Counted from the first letter of the stretch, positions 7,038 to 15,074 are shown. The stretch: DNA of 18,055 nt from Bacteriovorax sp. (GCA_030654205.1 JAURXW010000273.1:1-18055); one strand, 5' to 3'. Program-made: numbers and translations. The notes: a model not told the origin generated them from the letters alone.

Positions 7038-8269
7038 TAAACCTTCCATCTAAATTGAATAGTTTCCCATTCATGACATTGAGGACAACGCCAGAAAATA
7101 TTGTCAGAATTATAACCACACTGACGACAATAATGTTTTGCCAGCGTTTGATGAAGATTTTCTAATAGTCCCTTGGTTTGAATAAGGGCTTCGTCTTTTT
7201 TCTGAAGCTCAATCAATAATTTAATGTATTCAACTTTCATTACTTCGGATGAGTTTTTATTTTGATCCAACCATTCTTTTAAAAGGTCAAAAGCACTCTC
7301 CATCATTCCAGCTTCTTTTAAAAGACGAACCTTCGAAAGAACCACAGATGCTGAATTAATCAGGTCCTTATCGTTCATTTCTAAAAAATATTTTCTTAAA
7401 AGTTCCAAGCGAGTATGATAAGTTTTTTTCAAGTCTTCGTTGTTAGATTTAAAATCTTCCCCCATTGAGACAAATATAAAAGAAGCATACATTGGATGTT
7501 CTTTTAAAATTTCGACCAATAGAAATTTTGCCTGCTCTAAATCGCCGCTGACTAAATAAAGCTTTAAACGCAAAATTTTGGCTGAAACAGATGGTGCGAA
7601 TCTAAACGCATCTTCTAGATCTTCTTCACATTTTTTATAATCGCCACGTTCAAAATATTGTTTCGCCTTTTGAACTAAAATATGTGAAATCGTTTCGGCT
7701 TGATTTTGATGTCCAACTTTAGAGAGCATTATACGGTAATTATAGGCTTGATCCCAATCCTCGGTATCTTCATAAATTCTGCAAAGTGCAGCGATAACTT
7801 CAAATTGATCACGATTAATTTTTAGAACGTCTTTGTAGGTTTCAATTGCCTTGTCAACAAATCCGCCTTTATCAAAATCAACTGCCAATTCTTTTAGTGC
7901 TCGCAAACGATGGGCTTCAGAGATATTTTCGCGGGCAATTAATGATCGGTGGATACTAATGGCTTTTTCTATTTCACCGTTGCTGCGAAAAAGTCCACCT
8001 AACGCAAAATAAGTTTCAATCGTTTCACGATTGATGTCTACAGCACTTAAAAATTCCTTAATCGCTAGATCTTTATTACCTGAAATTAAATATTGTGTGG
8101 CATTTAAAAATATTTTTGATTGTGCCTCATAAATTGAATTTCTGTAGCGCTTGGATAATTTTGCACCTGTCTCTTTTTCAATAAGATAATGATAAACCAA
8201 GACGATAGTAATCCCAGCAGCGATAACTGCTAGTAAATGTTCTGAAATCCAAGAAAGATATAATTCCAT
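7037..8269 (-). CDS. lapB: LapB (YciM)-like TPR protein with rubredoxin-type zinc site
   Basis: The 410 residues have LapB architecture: an N-terminal membrane anchor (about 12-28), a series of TPR helices (about 50-370) and a C-terminal metal knuckle CRQCGY...WRCPQCHEWETIQ, with Cys381, 384, 395 and 398. In enterobacteria LapB faces the cytoplasm and recruits the LPS enzyme LpxC to the FtsH protease, so it limits LPS synthesis and coordinates the assembly machinery. The four cysteines and the W-x-CPxC-x-x-W pattern make the family assignment strong. Regulation of LpxC in this organism is by analogy. It begins two bases after sppA and ends in TAATG with the SH3-like gene. E. coli LapB is 389 residues, so the length fits. 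Confidence 0.88.
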   Translation of the reverse strand: MELYLSWISEHLLAVIAAGITIVLVYHYLIEKETGAKLSKRYRNSIYEAQSKIFLNATQYLISGNKDLAIKEFLSAVDINRETIETYFALGGLFRSNGEIEKAISIHRSLIARENISEAHRLRALKELAVDFDKGGFVDKAIETYKDVLKINRDQFEVIAALCRIYEDTEDWDQAYNYRIMLSKVGHQNQAETISHILVQKAKQYFERGDYKKCEEDLEDAFRFAPSVSAKILRLKLYLVSGDLEQAKFLLVEILKEHPMYASFIFVSMGEDFKSNNEDLKKTYHTRLELLRKYFLEMNDKDLINSASVVLSKVRLLKEAGMMESAFDLLKEWLDQNKNSSEVMKVEYIKLLIELQKKDEALIQTKGLLENLHQTLAKHYCRQCGYNSDNIFWRCPQCHEWETIQFRWKV

Positions 8270-8271
8270 TA

Positions 8272-9186
8272 TTACCTAAACATTAAAAGAGGACCCTTAT
8301 CATTATGGATAAGATTATTTATACTAAGCTTGGAAATATTTTCATCTAATGAACTCATTAGATCAAACAAACCAAGATGCTTTTTCTTCTTGATAAATTT
8401 TAAGGCAAACTCGTCTTTAGTTTTAAGTGTTTTATGAATCACTCTTCCCGCTGTCCACAAACTTCCCATTTCATCAACAAGACCTAGCGCCTTTGCACTT
8501 TCGCCCGAAAAAATTTGTCCTTGAGCGATTTCTTTAATATCACTTTTAATTCTATCGCCACGTCTTTTCATGATGTCCTCGATAAATTGCTGATGAACTC
8601 CCGCAATTAATTTATTCATCATATCCGATTCTTCAGCAGTTAGAGAGCGGCTTGGATTTCCTGCATCTTTATAGCGCCCCGCTTTTACAGTTTGCGGAGA
8701 GACCTTGGCAAATTCATATAATTTTGAAAGATCCATGAACTCCATAATTACCCCGATAGATCCCGTTAAGGTACCTGGGCTTGCCCAAATTTTTCTGGTA
8801 GCTGCTCCAATATAATAACCACCACTCGCAGCAATTCCTGCAAATGAAGCATAGATTGGTTTTTTCTTATCAATTCGAACTATCTCTTCATAGATTTCTT
8901 GAGTAGGACCTACTGCTCCACCTGGAGAATTCACTCTAAGAATGATGGCATCAATTTGTTTATCATCTTCAGCTGTTTGTAATAAGTCGATAGTGTCTTT
9001 AGAGTCCATGATGACTCCTTCTACTTCGATGACACCAATATGAGCTTTGTTGGAATTTTTTTCAGCGCTAGAGGTCTCATTGAAAGCATTCATTGTATAA
9101 AAGGCAAAAAGGACGAGGATGACGAAAAAGACAAAAACCATAGCGAAAACGCCGAACAAGGCCTTACTATTTTTTGAAGAGGTCAC
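8272..9186 (-). CDS. sppA: Signal peptide peptidase SppA, short 36K-type
   Basis: This 304-residue serine protease has one N-terminal membrane anchor (about 9-32). It is the single-domain (Bacillus-like) form, not the double-length E. coli form. The catalytic serine is S121 in IAASGGYYIG and the lysine base is K173 in KAGRYKDAG. Their 52-residue separation equals that of B. subtilis SppA (Ser147/Lys199). IILRVNSPGG and GSIGVI are further family motifs. It degrades signal peptide remnants left in the inner membrane. The start is GTG at 9186, with GGAG six bases upstream. It is the first gene of the minus-strand envelope block, divergent from the small exported protein. Confidence 0.93.
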   Translation of the reverse strand: MTSSKNSKALFGVFAMVFVFFVILVLFAFYTMNAFNETSSAEKNSNKAHIGVIEVEGVIMDSKDTIDLLQTAEDDKQIDAIILRVNSPGGAVGPTQEIYEEIVRIDKKKPIYASFAGIAASGGYYIGAATRKIWASPGTLTGSIGVIMEFMDLSKLYEFAKVSPQTVKAGRYKDAGNPSRSLTAEESDMMNKLIAGVHQQFIEDIMKRRGDRIKSDIKEIAQGQIFSGESAKALGLVDEMGSLWTAGRVIHKTLKTKDEFALKFIKKKKHLGLFDLMSSLDENISKLSINNLIHNDKGPLLMFR

Positions 9187-9309
9187 AAAAACTCCATTTT
9201 TTTGAAAATTCTTTAAATTTAAATCTTCTCTATAGTCTCAAAAACATGGGGCTACGTAAACAATCTTTAAGATATCTGAGTTTGGCGCTCAAGTTTTTTT
9301 AAAATTTAA

Positions 9310-9339
9310 CCGATAAGTAAAAAGAACCGAAAGTATCGG
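9310..9339 (+). promoter_or_regulatory. Hairpin in the 5' leader of the small exported protein
   Basis: CCGATA (9310-9315) pairs with TATCGG (9334-9339) across 18 bases; a second CCGA (9327-9330) could compete for the same right arm. The AAGGAG ribosome site follows at 9342-9347. A -10-like TAAAAT lies at 9300-9305 without a clear -35, which would start the transcript at this hairpin. On the other strand a TATAGA (9234-9229) is the only -10-like element for sppA. Confidence 0.25.
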
Positions 9340-9353
9340 GTAAGGAGTCAATT

Positions 9354-9686
9354 ATGAAACTAAAAACAATTTCTCTGGCAGTACTCTCATTAGGTGTTTG
9401 TTCATGGGCCCTGGCCGCAGAATACAACTCACCCAATATCGGATTTAAAGAAACACCACCGGCCAATATGGTGGCAAAATCAGCAGAATTCAACGATGAA
9501 TATAAAGTTGAAGGAGCAATTAAAACTGATCGACAAATTGCGTCTGAAAAAGAAGCGTCAGACCGTGAACCATCATCAGTTATGGCCGCAGAAAAAAAGC
9601 ATGTCATGGATGAAGATAAAAAATCTGAAGATAAATTTGAGCCAAAACCTTGGCTATATAGAAATAAACTTGATTCAGCTAATTAA
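9354..9686 (+). CDS. Small charged exported protein, unknown
   Basis: This 110-residue protein has a clear signal peptide (MKLKT, hydrophobic core, cleavage near WALA/AEYN at about residue 21). The mature part, about 89 residues, is highly charged and probably unstructured, rich in Glu, Lys, Asp and Ser. It has no cysteine and ends in the aromatic patch PKPWLYRNK. AAGGAG seven bases before the ATG supports the start. It is monocistronic, divergent from sppA, and converges on rlmN with only ten bases between the stops. No known family is recognised. Confidence 0.72.
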   Translation: MKLKTISLAVLSLGVCSWALAAEYNSPNIGFKETPPANMVAKSAEFNDEYKVEGAIKTDRQIASEKEASDREPSSVMAAEKKHVMDEDKKSEDKFEPKPWLYRNKLDSAN

Positions 9687-9696
9687 AATTAACTGA

Positions 9697-10809
9697 TCAA
9701 AGCGACTCAAGACGGGTGCTCAAAGCCTCCCTTTGGTCCCATAAGTTTAATTTTTCGTATTCACTCTTTAATTGTCCACAAGCGGCCAGGATATCCTGGC
9801 CCTTTGTGGTTCTTGTTGTGCATATATATCCGCGTTTCAAAAGCTCTTCTTGAAACCAAATAATTTTAGAATTACTCGGACGTTTAAATTTTGAATCTGG
9901 AAAATCATTATAGGGAATAAGATTTATTTTAGATTTTTGTTTATCTAATAAATCAGCTAAACCTTGGATGTCTTCAGGTCGGTCATTTAAATCAGCAATT
10001 AATATATATTCATAAGTAATACGTCTGTATGCTTTTAACGGCACTTTTTTAATTGCATTAAAAAGCCTTTCAAGATCATAAGCTTTGTTAATTGGCATTA
10101 ACTCAGTACGAATATTATTATGAGCTGCATGCAAGGAAATTGCGATATTCACTGGGGGAAAGTCCCACATCTTTTCAATTTGTGGAACTAGGCCAGAAGT
10201 TGAAAGTGTAATTTTTCTTTGAGATAAACCAAGTCCTTTATCTTCCATAAAAATAATGGTGGCACTTCTGACGTTGTCATAATTATGTAACGGTTCTCCT
10301 TGCCCCATATAAACTATATTGGTAAGACGTTCCGCGTTTCCATGTTCTTTAAGCCAAAAAGTGATGGCCATATATTGACCAACAATTTCATCGGCAGTTA
10401 GATGACGCTTAAGTCCCATGGTTCCAGTATGACAAAAAGTGCAACCGATGGCACACCCTACTTGTGACGATAAACATAAAGTTAAACGATCGCGTGCAGG
10501 TATTGCAACAGCTTCAACTGTTTGACCGTCGTACATACGCACTAAAAATTTTCTAGTTCCATCTTTTGAAAGTCCGTTCCAGATGATAGTTGGAAGTTCT
10601 GTATCAAGGTTAGTGAGAAAATCTTCTTTGATTTTTTTGGCAACATTAGTCCAAAGAGAAATATCGCGCTCTTGAATTTTATAGAGCCACTGATAGACTT
10701 GATCTGCTGCAAATTTGGCAAAGCCATTTTCAGTAAAATAGTCTCGAAGCTCACTTAAAGTGAACGAGTAAAGAGATTTTTTACGAGCTATTTTGGGTAA
10801 GGTTTGCAT
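9697..10809 (-). CDS. rlmN: Dual-specificity 23S rRNA/tRNA adenine-C2 methyltransferase RlmN
   Basis: This radical-SAM enzyme forms 2-methyladenosine at A2503 of 23S rRNA and A37 of some tRNAs. At 370 residues it matches the family. The iron-sulfur motif CAIGCTFC gives Cys119, 123 and 126. Cys112 sits seven residues before the first cluster cysteine, as in E. coli (118/125). Cys344, in ILAACGQL, matches the methyl-carrying Cys355. YMGQGEPL and the SLHAAHNNIR stretch are also typical. Glu99 in the TVEAVAIP motif fits the conserved acidic residue. No Shine-Dalgarno precedes the ATG, and a TATAAG lies ten bases upstream of it, so the mRNA may be leaderless or nearly so. Confidence 0.95.
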   Translation of the reverse strand: MQTLPKIARKKSLYSFTLSELRDYFTENGFAKFAADQVYQWLYKIQERDISLWTNVAKKIKEDFLTNLDTELPTIIWNGLSKDGTRKFLVRMYDGQTVEAVAIPARDRLTLCLSSQVGCAIGCTFCHTGTMGLKRHLTADEIVGQYMAITFWLKEHGNAERLTNIVYMGQGEPLHNYDNVRSATIIFMEDKGLGLSQRKITLSTSGLVPQIEKMWDFPPVNIAISLHAAHNNIRTELMPINKAYDLERLFNAIKKVPLKAYRRITYEYILIADLNDRPEDIQGLADLLDKQKSKINLIPYNDFPDSKFKRPSNSKIIWFQEELLKRGYICTTRTTKGQDILAACGQLKSEYEKLNLWDQREALSTRLESL

Positions 10810-10857
10810 AATTGGACTTATAGCAAAGAATGCTCAAAATGGCGATTTAAAGTAATT

Positions 10858-10886
10858 TTTACAAAGTAAAATCTTGTGGGTAGGAT
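10858..10886 (+). promoter_or_regulatory. Sigma-70-like promoter of the EEP hydrolase gene
   Basis: TTTACA (10858-10863) and TAGGAT (10881-10886) are 17 bases apart. Transcription would start near 10893, about 32 bases before the ATG at 10925. It lies in the 115-base divergent region shared with rlmN. Confidence 0.5.
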
Positions 10887-10924
10887 TTTTTAAGACAACG
10901 AGAATCGTCAGGAGTCATTGAAAT

Positions 10925-11806
10925 ATGAAAGCAGCTTCACAATTGGTTAGAGCTTTTGGACCATTAACCGTCTTGTCCTCCACCCTTTTATACTCTCAAC
11001 TAACAATTGCTCATTCAAAACTAGATCGTTCCATACCTAACGATAAAGATGTTATTGAAACCTTTGGCCTTTCTTCACAAATATCACTTCCTAAGCGTAT
11101 TAATATCTTGGTTTGGAACCTTCATAAAGGTTCAAACGATGATTTCGCAACAGATTTTGTTTCCTTAGGCCTACAAAAAGATTTAGTGATTTCTCAAGAA
11201 ATGTATCTCAATCCATTAATGCGCTTAGTGTTTTCCTCTTTTCCTTATTATTTTTACTCTACTGCTACCTCATTTTGCTTTGGCAAAGAACTGACGAGAA
11301 CTGGTGTTTCTACTTCGGGCCCCGTATTGCCGACAAAAATTGAATTTATAAGAACCCAAACCGTTGAACCAATCACAAATTCTCCCAAGGTAACCCTCAT
11401 TACTCGCTATCCAATTCGTTTTACTTCAAAAGAATTAACTGTAGTAAATATCCATGGTATTAATTTTGTAGGCGGGGATTCATACCGAAAAGAAATGAAC
11501 CGAATTTATGAATCTCTTAAAAATGTCCCTAGTCCGATTATCTTTGCAGGAGATTTCAATTCTTGGAGCGATGAAAGAAACACGATATTAAAAGAAATGA
11601 TTCAAAAACTTGGCTTAAAAGAAACAGGCTTTAGCCCTGACTACCGATTGAAATTTAATAAACATCCGCTAGATCATTTTTACTACACAAGTGATATCAA
11701 AATTGTTTCTGCAAAAGTTGAAGAATTTTATCAAGGATCTGACCATAAACCTCTAGAAGTCATTGTTGAGTATTCACCTCAAACAACTCTAGCTAAAAGT
11801 CACTAG
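10925..11806 (+). CDS. Endonuclease/exonuclease/phosphatase-fold hydrolase, probably exported
   Basis: The 293 residues carry the metal-dependent EEP (exonuclease III/DNase I-like) set. Asn65 lies in LVWNLHKG, Glu92 in SQEM, His177 in VNIHG, Asp210 and Asn212 in FAGDFNSW, Asp250 in PLDHFYY, and Asp273-His274 in GSDHKP. All catalytic positions are present, so it should be active. A hydrophobic N-terminus (about 10-29) could be a signal peptide or anchor. The closest familiar relative in look is E. coli YafD. The substrate could be nucleic acid, a phospholipid or an inositol phosphate; the sequence does not tell. AGGAG lies ten bases before the ATG. It stands alone after its own promoter and is followed by the LysM lipoprotein gene. 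Confidence 0.85.
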   Translation: MKAASQLVRAFGPLTVLSSTLLYSQLTIAHSKLDRSIPNDKDVIETFGLSSQISLPKRINILVWNLHKGSNDDFATDFVSLGLQKDLVISQEMYLNPLMRLVFSSFPYYFYSTATSFCFGKELTRTGVSTSGPVLPTKIEFIRTQTVEPITNSPKVTLITRYPIRFTSKELTVVNIHGINFVGGDSYRKEMNRIYESLKNVPSPIIFAGDFNSWSDERNTILKEMIQKLGLKETGFSPDYRLKFNKHPLDHFYYTSDIKIVSAKVEEFYQGSDHKPLEVIVEYSPQTTLAKSH

Positions 11807-11888
11807 GCAATCTTTTCCAGCCTCCTTCAAAAGTCTTAACTCTCTTATCCTATAGATGGATAAATTTGTTATCAGAGTTATGGTTCAA

Positions 11889-11894
11889 AAGGAG
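11889..11894 (+). promoter_or_regulatory. Ribosome binding site fixing a TTG start of the LysM lipoprotein
   Basis: AAGGAG lies seven bases before TTG 11902. The in-frame TTG at 11866 has no such site and would put 12 residues ahead of the lipoprotein signal. A TATAGA at 11851-11856 may be the -10 box; no convincing -35 is seen. Confidence 0.65.
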
Positions 11895-11901
11895 TTTTTG
11901 C

Positions 11902-12912
11902 TTGAAAAGACAAAATATTTTAAAATCTATATTTTTATCATTGGTGTTATCTTCATTAACTACTTCTTGTGGCTTAATCGAAAAATTTAAAACTCCTGAA
12001 CAACCAACTGATTCAAAAGGTAATGAAACAGCAATGAGCGAGGTTCAAGTTGAATCAAGCACAGATGATCTATTTTCAAAATCAATGAACGAAACAAAAG
12101 AAGAGCCACTAAAAGCAGCAAGTGATGCCCCAACAAATATTAATAATGAAACTCAAGTTGTTCAAGATGATTTAAAATCTCTAGAAGATGAATTTTCAGG
12201 CAATGCTCCAACAAAAGAGGCTGAAATAACTCAAGTGAAAGTTGAAGAATCACTTCCTGAAATTAAAGCTGATCTACCACCTGCCATTGCTGAAAATACA
12301 AATATGAATGCTGGTAAAATAAAAACTTATAAAGTGCATAAGGGTGAAACTTTAATGCAAATTGCCTTTAAAATTTATGGTGATGTTTCAAAATGGAAAG
12401 AAATTAAAGAATTAAATGGATCAAAGATTTCTCTCAACTCTGCCTTACGTTCAAATATGGAATTAAAATATACTGCTCCAGCTCGTGAGTTTGTATGGAA
12501 CCCTGAAGGATCTCCCTATATGATCAAAACGGGAGAAACGCTGGGAACTATTTCTAATTCTGTCTACCAAACTCCAAAAAAATGGAAACACATTTGGGAA
12601 AATAATAAACCGTTGATTAAAAATCCTAACGTCATTTATGCTGGCTTTACTTTATATTATAAAGGCACTGCTGGAATGGCCAACTACGTTCAACCCAAAG
12701 CCATTCAAAGAAAATTAGCTACTAAAATTGAAGATTCAAAAGCTATCGAAGAAATTAAAATTGATCAAGCAATTTCAAACGTAGAACACTTGGATTCTAA
12801 TGAAATAGATTTAACAAAAGATGTTCAATCTGCGATTTTGAGAGATACAAACAATGAAGTTAAAAATGAAGTTTTAACAAACGAAACTGAAGACGAAGCC
12901 ATAACTAACTAG
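11902..12912 (+). CDS. Lipoprotein with two LysM peptidoglycan-binding domains
   Basis: From the TTG at 11902 the protein has 336 residues. A lipoprotein-type signal (KRQNILKSIF, then SSLTTSC) puts the lipid on Cys23, although Thr at -3 is not the best lipobox residue. A Glu/Ser/Thr-rich linker (about 30-145) leads to LysM 1 (about 147-200, YKVHKGETLMQIAFKIYGD). LysM 2 (about 212-262, YMIKTGETLGTISNSVYQT) follows, then an acidic tail of about 70 residues. It would tether an outer or inner membrane to peptidoglycan. No catalytic domain is seen, so it is probably structural or a cofactor for cell-wall enzymes. Its TAG stop shares CTAG with the opposing gene. Confidence 0.85.
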   Translation: MKRQNILKSIFLSLVLSSLTTSCGLIEKFKTPEQPTDSKGNETAMSEVQVESSTDDLFSKSMNETKEEPLKAASDAPTNINNETQVVQDDLKSLEDEFSGNAPTKEAEITQVKVEESLPEIKADLPPAIAENTNMNAGKIKTYKVHKGETLMQIAFKIYGDVSKWKEIKELNGSKISLNSALRSNMELKYTAPAREFVWNPEGSPYMIKTGETLGTISNSVYQTPKKWKHIWENNKPLIKNPNVIYAGFTLYYKGTAGMANYVQPKAIQRKLATKIEDSKAIEEIKIDQAISNVEHLDSNEIDLTKDVQSAILRDTNNEVKNEVLTNETEDEAITN

Positions 12913-13322
12913 AAAAATCGTCTTAGAAAACCTTTCTTTTTCCGTTCAATATTTTCCATAATATTTCCTTTTAAAAGCAGGTCTCGGTGAAAATCCGAGG
13001 CCGTTTGTGAACTTTCTAAAAGACCATTATATTCTTGAACTGATAGTAAACTTACCTTTTCAGCGTTTAACTCTTCACATAATTGAAAAGCAAATTGATT
13101 AAGGGCGTCTGTTGAATCAAAAGGACCGATCATATTCTGGTGAATATCGGCGCTGGATAATTCACTCTTAAAGCGATCATCATAAAGTTTTCTGGCGGCC
13201 GATTTGTCTAATAATCCCTTTTCATCAAGGAGGTATAATAAATAATAAGCCGAATCACTATGAATTTCCGGAAAAGCATTTATATAATTATATACACCAA
13301 CAATATACTCAGTATCATTCAT
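12909..13322 (-). CDS. Hypothetical 137-residue cytoplasmic protein
   Basis: I do not recognise it. It is soluble, without a signal peptide or membrane segment, and predominantly helical by composition. It has an aromatic stretch (SAYYLLYLLDEKGLLD) and a basic C-terminus (ERKKKGFLRRFF) that could bind RNA, a membrane surface or a partner. Its ATG overlaps the stop of the upstream GH42-like gene as ATGA, so the two are probably made together and may form a complex. Confidence 0.68.
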   Translation of the reverse strand: MNDTEYIVGVYNYINAFPEIHSDSAYYLLYLLDEKGLLDKSAARKLYDDRFKSELSSADIHQNMIGPFDSTDALNQFAFQLCEELNAEKVSLLSVQEYNGLLESSQTASDFHRDLLLKGNIMENIERKKKGFLRRFF

Positions 13323-15046
13323 GAAAAGACTCCAAAATCAACTATCACAGAACCTTCTGGCGAGAGCTCAATTTCAAGTTCGTTGGGATAGGTTTGAACC
13401 ACAACATTTATTTCATCAAGAACTTTATAAACCACAAAGTTTTTAGATAAATTCATTTTAATTTTTTTACGGTAACTAGTAGGGTTATAAAGACTCAACC
13501 TTCTAACTTCTTCAAATTTCAATTCATTGGTTGAAGATGGTCTTGTTCTCCAATAGTAATCAATACCTTCCGCATTTTGGATAGGAATATGAAGTATTGA
13601 AAATGTCGAAACTATCTTTTCCCAAAATTCTTCATAATCTTTAGGAGTAAGGTCACCAAATTGATCACCGTCAATGAGTATTAAACGCCCCTCGCCTAAA
13701 GAAATATTTTTAATTTGAGTTTTAAAATTTACTTTTTCAACTACCAAAGAATTTTCTAATGTAAAAGTTTCAAATCTTTTTAAATATTCATCAGAAAGAC
13801 CTGAACGATTTAAAATAATTCGTCCACCATTCATAAATGTTTTCAAAATAAAATTAAACAGCGTTCTATCAACATCATGTCCATGCACCAGGTGAACATG
13901 TTCTTGATAAGGATTTTTAATCTCATGAAGTTTAAGTGTATCGGAAGAAATAACTTTATAACTCCATCCAAAATTAGAGCGAAGATAGTTCCATAAATTA
14001 AGTTGCTCCCAACTTTGAAACATCGCACTTACACCATCAATTTTTTCATAAACTTTAAAAAAAGATAACGGTGAAAAAACTGCGATATCGTCGTAGTCAT
14101 AAGCCGAATTAGCGGCCAATCTCGCAGGCAAATAAGAATTGGCTACAAGATCATTGAGCTCTCTAGTTAGCACACCTTTTTTCAAGCGATAATTAATCAA
14201 AACTGACGAAGGAATAATATCTTTTGCCAATGATTCATAAAGTTCAGCCGAATAATCAACCGTAGAGATGGTACCTGATAAACGTTTTAAAAATTTTGAA
14301 GTACTCGCTCCTAAAAAAGCCACATCAAGTGTACCCTCAAAATTTGTCCCAATCGATTCGCGAGCATTCGTTATATAAAGGTCCTGAACTGATTTATTAA
14401 ATTCGAAAGCATATTGTTTTTCTTCAATTGAAGAAAGTGTTTCTGTTTCACCTTTTTTACCTTGAAGAAAACGAGCAAAAGCTTGCTCAAACGTTTTGGA
14501 TGAATCTTCTAAAAAACTTCTAAATTGTCCGTCATGAAAATATCCGCAACGAACACCCCATAAATCAGACGCTATGGAATGAGTTGTAAAATATTGCCCT
14601 AATTTTTTTACAAATCGATCGAAGGCTTCAAAAACTCTTGGATCAAAAAAAGAATAAATCTTTATTAAATTATCATCTGCATCAACAACGCCGTAGGCCA
14701 TTTGCTCTGAGTTAAGTGCCAAACCTCTGGCCAGTAAATGCGGTAACCCACCGTTTGGAAGAAACGGGGCCGGAGTTAAGGGAAGAAAAAAAATAACTTG
14801 TTTTCCAACTTCTTTAGCAATTTCGACTAATTTATTGAGATTGGTCTCTGGCCGATGATTGTCAAAGTCGAATTGATCACCTGTTTCAGAGTGAAAAGAC
14901 CAATTTAACGGTATAATTATTTTAGTTCCAGGAAACTCCTGAAGCTTGGTTCGCCACAAACTAGCAGAGGTTTTCCAGTAGAAAAACCAGTTTTCGCCGG
15001 GAAAAACAGTGTCTAAATCGCGTGGAACGGGGGTCGTAAGAGTCAC
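13319..15046 (-). CDS. GH42 beta-galactosidase-like protein with atypical active site
   Basis: The 575 residues follow GH42 layout. First comes a TIM-barrel part (about 1-290, with NWSFHSETGDQFDFD at 48-62 and NGGLPHLLARG at 98-108). Then there is a Rossmann-like middle domain (about 315-450, ending GGRIILNRSGLSDEYL from 427), like the GH42 trimerisation domain. A small beta domain closes the protein, ending in SPEGSVIVDFG. The expected NEYG acid/base motif after the barrel strand reads WGVRCGYFHDGQF (163-175), with no Glu in place. No signal peptide is present, so it acts in the cytoplasm. It could be a divergent glycosidase using other residues, or a non-catalytic relative. GAGGTG six bases before GTG 15046 decides that start over a GTG nine bases upstream that would overlap the ribosome site. 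It is coupled to the 137-residue gene by ATGA. Confidence 0.72.
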   Translation of the reverse strand: MTLTTPVPRDLDTVFPGENWFFYWKTSASLWRTKLQEFPGTKIIIPLNWSFHSETGDQFDFDNHRPETNLNKLVEIAKEVGKQVIFFLPLTPAPFLPNGGLPHLLARGLALNSEQMAYGVVDADDNLIKIYSFFDPRVFEAFDRFVKKLGQYFTTHSIASDLWGVRCGYFHDGQFRSFLEDSSKTFEQAFARFLQGKKGETETLSSIEEKQYAFEFNKSVQDLYITNARESIGTNFEGTLDVAFLGASTSKFLKRLSGTISTVDYSAELYESLAKDIIPSSVLINYRLKKGVLTRELNDLVANSYLPARLAANSAYDYDDIAVFSPLSFFKVYEKIDGVSAMFQSWEQLNLWNYLRSNFGWSYKVISSDTLKLHEIKNPYQEHVHLVHGHDVDRTLFNFILKTFMNGGRIILNRSGLSDEYLKRFETFTLENSLVVEKVNFKTQIKNISLGEGRLILIDGDQFGDLTPKDYEEFWEKIVSTFSILHIPIQNAEGIDYYWRTRPSSTNELKFEEVRRLSLYNPTSYRKKIKMNLSKNFVVYKVLDEINVVVQTYPNELEIELSPEGSVIVDFGVFS

Positions 15047-15052
15047 TACTAA

Positions 15053-15058
15053 CACCTC
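15053..15058 (-). promoter_or_regulatory. Ribosome binding site deciding the GH42-like GTG start
   Basis: GAGGTG on the minus strand is six bases ahead of GTG 15046. The alternative GTG at 15055 lies within this site and so cannot use it. Confidence 0.5.
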
Positions 15059-15074
15059 ATGTCTTACAGTGTCC

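Noticed and set aside
9299..9696. Two further open frames, one antisense and one shifted, over the small exported protein
   Set aside because: Only the frame starting at 9354 has a signal peptide and a well-placed AAGGAG.
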